A DNA stretch of 7,067 bases from assembly GCA_002784505.1 (NCBI GenBank), contig PFLF01000053.1, positions 1 to 7,067 of the forward strand, read 5' to 3'. This DNA is from Candidatus Roizmanbacteria bacterium CG_4_10_14_0_8_um_filter_39_9 (lineage in GTDB: Bacteria > Patescibacteriota > Microgenomatia > UBA1406 > GWC2-37-13). Each line of letters opens with the position of its first letter. Position 1 is the first letter of the stretch. This document shows, in pieces, positions 5,123-7,067 of this stretch. A program made the translations under genes and the position numbers. Below the pieces are notes generated by a model that saw only the letters and a program-made list of their open reading frames with translations, was not told the DNA's origin and searched no databases.

Positions 5123-6493
5123 ATGAGATTTAGAAGAGTGCTACTGGTTAATCCGCCAAAAGTCGACCAGGGGGGATACAAGCCCAGCCCTCTGGGAATT
5201 TTATACCTCGCCTCATATCTCCGCTGGAAAATACACAACACTCAAGTTCAGGTAATTGATGGTGCGATTGATGGAGAAGATGCGGTCATTTCCCGGATTA
5301 AAACATTTAAGCCCGATCTCATCGGCGTATCGGCACTAACTCCCGGAAGACATCAAGGACTTTGGGTAGTGCGTGAAGCAAAAAAAATTTTTCCAAAAGT
5401 AAAGTCTGTCATGGGCAATGTGCACCCGACCATCATGTGGAAACAAATGATGACTGCGTATCCTGAAGTAGATTATATTATTCGCGGAGAAGGGGAAGAA
5501 GCTTTACATGAGTTAGTTGTGGGTTACGAATTACGGATTATTGGAAATTTAGTATGGAGGAAAAGAAAAAAAATTGTGGAAAATAAAATAAGATCAATGA
5601 TCAAAGATATCGACTCAATTCCCCTTCCTGCATGGGATTTAGTTAACCCTTCGCGCTACCCTCCGCGGGGATCAGGATTTGAGAATGGCGTAGATTTGAG
5701 CCATGAAGTTCGTTTTCCTCTGATATTTTCGCGCGGATGTATGGGAGCCTGCACTTTTTGTTCAAGCTGGATGATCTGGAAAGGGTATCGGTACCGAAGT
5801 GGAAAATGTGTGGCTGATGAGATACAGATGCTGTATGACAGATATACGGCACGGCATTTTGTTTTTCAGGATGACACACTAACGGGAAGCCGTGATGAGG
5901 TGATTTCGTTTTGCAAGGAAATTATCAGACGGAAACTTAAAATTGCAATTTATGGCACAACACGGGCTGATAAAGTGGACCCTCAGCTTTTAAAATTCAT
6001 GAAGCGGGCCGGATTTTATGTTTTATCTTATGGAATTGAGTCAGGATCTCCGGGGATGTTAAAACGCATAAATAAAAGGACCGAGCTTGAAAATAACATG
6101 CGTGCCATTAGAATTACCAAACAGGCGGGGATTCGGACAAACGCACTCATGATGTATGGACTTCCGGGAGAAACGGCACAAGATAGAAAGTTAACCAAAA
6201 AATTCTTACGTAAAGTTAAACCAGATGAAATAGGAACAGTCGGCGCGGTGTGGCTCTTTCCGGGGACCGCACTTTATGAGCAGGCAAAACATGCAAAACT
6301 TATTAATGACTCATTTTGGCTTGGAAAAAAACCCTATCAAATTTATCGAGGGGGAATTGGAAAAGATAAAATCGATTATCTGGCACGAGTAATGGATGAA
6401 GTGGAATGGAAATTTGGAAAGACACTCCCCTTTATGGCATACAAAACACTTCTGGCTTATAAAGACCGATTTTTGGAAAAATATTTGTTGTAG
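5123..6493 (+). CDS. Radical SAM protein with N-terminal B12-binding-like domain
   Basis: A 456-residue protein with the layout of the B12-binding radical SAM class (BchE/HpnJ-like and class B methyltransferase relatives). Residues 1-140 form a Rossmann-like cobalamin-binding-type domain: 'RRVLLVNPP', 'PSPLGILYLASYLR' (21-34), 'DLIGVSALTP' (65-74), 'GNVHPT' (98-103, like the usual GGxHPT) and 'DYIIRGEGEEALHELV' (117-132). The radical SAM domain follows with 'SRGCMGACTFC' (203-213), whose Cys206-x3-Cys210-x2-Cys213 binds the 4Fe-4S cluster and S-adenosylmethionine. Further marks are 'HFVFQDDTLT' (245-254), 'YGIESGSPGMLKRINK' (303-318) and 'MMYGLPGET' (343-351). The reaction and substrate are unknown: methyl transfer and anaerobic modification of lipids, cofactors or natural products all occur in this class. 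Whether cobalamin is bound cannot be judged, as no DxHxxG motif is seen. ATG 5123 is chosen 7 bases after the -10 box; the earlier TTG 5090 precedes the promoter. The cupin gene follows after 29 bases. Confidence 0.88.
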   Translation: MRFRRVLLVNPPKVDQGGYKPSPLGILYLASYLRWKIHNTQVQVIDGAIDGEDAVISRIKTFKPDLIGVSALTPGRHQGLWVVREAKKIFPKVKSVMGNVHPTIMWKQMMTAYPEVDYIIRGEGEEALHELVVGYELRIIGNLVWRKRKKIVENKIRSMIKDIDSIPLPAWDLVNPSRYPPRGSGFENGVDLSHEVRFPLIFSRGCMGACTFCSSWMIWKGYRYRSGKCVADEIQMLYDRYTARHFVFQDDTLTGSRDEVISFCKEIIRRKLKIAIYGTTRADKVDPQLLKFMKRAGFYVLSYGIESGSPGMLKRINKRTELENNMRAIRITKQAGIRTNALMMYGLPGETAQDRKLTKKFLRKVKPDEIGTVGAVWLFPGTALYEQAKHAKLINDSFWLGKKPYQIYRGGIGKDKIDYLARVMDEVEWKFGKTLPFMAYKTLLAYKDRFLEKYLL

Positions 6494-6494
6494 C

Positions 6495-6513
6495 TGTTAT
6501 AATAATTATAACA
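6495..6513. promoter_or_regulatory. Perfect 19-base palindrome with -10 boxes on both strands, upstream of the cupin gene
   Basis: Arms TGTTATAAT and ATTATAACA around a single central A form a perfect inverted repeat starting two bases after the radical SAM stop codon. Each strand therefore carries an identical extended -10 (TGTTATAAT). The plus-strand copy (TATAAT 6498-6503) lies 19 bases before the cupin ATG; a second, weaker TATAAC (6507-6512) lies 10 bases before it. It could be a bidirectional promoter, a repressor operator laid over the promoter, or both. Confidence 0.6.
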
Positions 6514-6522
6514 ATTATACCT

Positions 6523-6906
6523 ATGAGAATTAATGAAGTTATTGACGAGTTAAAAAAAACATATCCGGGAAAGAAAATATTACTTAACAGCAAGGATAAC
6601 TTAACCGAAATTTTGTGTGAAATTGAGCCCGCGTCACTTCATCCCGATTATAGCGTTGCAGTTGCGGTAATTGACGAATCTGTTCCTCATTATCACACAA
6701 ATACTACCGAGACCTATGAAGTGCTTCGTGGCGCACTAGATCTAACGATAGGAGACACGACGATTCATCTCAAGCAAGGTGGAACATGTACTATTCAGCC
6801 TGAGGAGCTACATAAAGCGACTGGATCTGAAACCTGGGTCAAGGTAACTTCTAAACCGGGGTGGATTCCTCAAGATCACAGGAAGGTTAAAGAAAAGAAT
6901 ATTTGA
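6523..6906 (+). CDS. Small single-domain cupin protein
   Basis: A 127-residue cytosolic protein of the cupin_2 type. Cupin motif 1 is nearly textbook: His56-x-His58, then four residues, Glu63, six residues and Gly70 ('PHYHTNTTETYEVLRG', 55-70). Motif 2 is 'GGTCTIQPEELHKA' (86-99) with the fourth metal ligand His97. All four expected ligands for a divalent metal (Fe, Mn, Ni or Zn) are present, so it may be an enzyme (isomerase, dioxygenase or epimerase-like) or a sugar/small-ligand sensor. The fold does not reveal which. The C-terminus is Lys-rich ('KVKEKN'). It starts 29 bases after the radical SAM stop on the same strand, so read-through co-transcription is possible, but it also has its own palindromic promoter-like sequence. 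No Shine-Dalgarno sequence is visible. TGA at 6904-6906 ends it. Confidence 0.88.
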   Translation: MRINEVIDELKKTYPGKKILLNSKDNLTEILCEIEPASLHPDYSVAVAVIDESVPHYHTNTTETYEVLRGALDLTIGDTTIHLKQGGTCTIQPEELHKATGSETWVKVTSKPGWIPQDHRKVKEKNI

Positions 6907-6973
6907 CTCTTAGATAATTAGGTTATTTCTTCAGTCTAAATCCCCATTCACTCCTTATCAGTAGGAATTAAAG

Positions 6974-6979
6974 TATAAT
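6974..6979 (+). promoter_or_regulatory. -10 box of the obg gene
   Basis: Consensus TATAAT ends 6 bases before ATG 6986, which would be at or next to the transcription start. There is no TGn extension and no convincing -35 at the usual distance. The box also overlaps the first base region of the alternative in-frame ATG 6980, arguing against that start. Confidence 0.6.
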
Positions 6980-6985
6980 ATGGAC

Positions 6986-7067
6986 ATGATTATAGATGAG
7001 GCCTTTATTACGGTTGAGGCAGGAAAAGGTGGCGACGGAATTGCTGCATATTTCCCAAACAAATCAG
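6986..7067 (+). CDS. obg: Obg-family GTPase, N-terminal fragment (runs off the window)
   Basis: Twenty-seven codons are visible and match the start of the glycine-rich Obg fold: 'MIIDEAFITVEAGKGGDGIA' corresponds to the conserved 'MFVDEAKI.VKAGdGGnG' opening of Obg/CgtA proteins. Obg is a conserved bacterial GTPase that associates with the large ribosomal subunit and acts in 50S assembly and stress control. The GTPase domain lies beyond the window. ATG 6986 is preferred over the in-frame ATG 6980 because it gives the standard N-terminus and sits at the expected transcription start after the -10 box. The 79-base gap after the cupin gene holds no clear terminator. Confidence 0.85.
   Translation, partial: MIIDEAFITVEAGKGGDGIAAYFPNKS

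Noticed and set aside
6907..6979. Possible terminator after the cupin gene
   Set aside because: Only a 5-bp TTAGA/TCTAA pairing with a loop of roughly 20 bases is visible, with no T-run after it. It is too weak to support.
1..7067. Defence system, CRISPR array, mobile element or structural RNA
   Set aside because: I found no spaced direct repeats, transposase, recombinase, phage gene or tRNA-like fold by eye. The genes read as metabolic or housekeeping.

Overview
This window looks like part of a compact bacterial chromosome. It is moderately AT-rich by eye, coding density is very high, and no gap exceeds about 80 bases. The start of an Obg GTPase gene at the right edge indicates a bacterium. 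TGA is used as a stop (SDR and cupin genes), so the code appears standard. Recognisable Shine-Dalgarno sequences are essentially absent. Instead, several start codons sit only 6-7 bases after a clear, often extended (TGn) -10 box, which suggests leaderless mRNAs. These traits would fit a small-genome candidate-phylum lineage (Patescibacteria/CPR, for example Microgenomates), but that placement is an inference and cannot be proved from the window.

Layout, left to right. (1) 1-1522, minus strand: a PLP-dependent fold-type I aminotransferase followed 6 bases later by a SET-domain protein that runs off the left edge. (2) 1523-1588: a divergent promoter region. (3) 1589-2864, plus strand: a ten-helix EamA/DMT transporter whose last 20 bases overlap a single-domain riboflavin kinase. 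This pairing suggests a vitamin B2 import-and-trap unit. (4) 2868-2893: a 9-bp inverted repeat before a classical SDR oxidoreductase (2906-3697, plus). (5) 3686-5065, minus strand: a divergent glucose-6-phosphate isomerase, convergent with the SDR and overlapping it by 12 bases. (6) 5066-5122: a second divergent promoter region. (7) 5123-6493, plus: a B12-binding-type radical SAM protein of unknown substrate. (8) 6495-6513: a 19-base perfect palindrome carrying the same extended -10 box on both strands, then a small cupin (6523-6906, plus). (9) 6986 to the edge, plus: the first 27 codons of obg.

The genes are mixed central or accessory metabolism, not one obvious defence or mobile system. I see no tRNA, rRNA, CRISPR array, insertion sequence or phage gene. 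The most useful leads are the transporter-riboflavin kinase pair, the leaderless start architecture (which also revises several start sites), the isomerase with altered catalytic-lysine and phosphate-loop positions, and the two operator-like palindromes.
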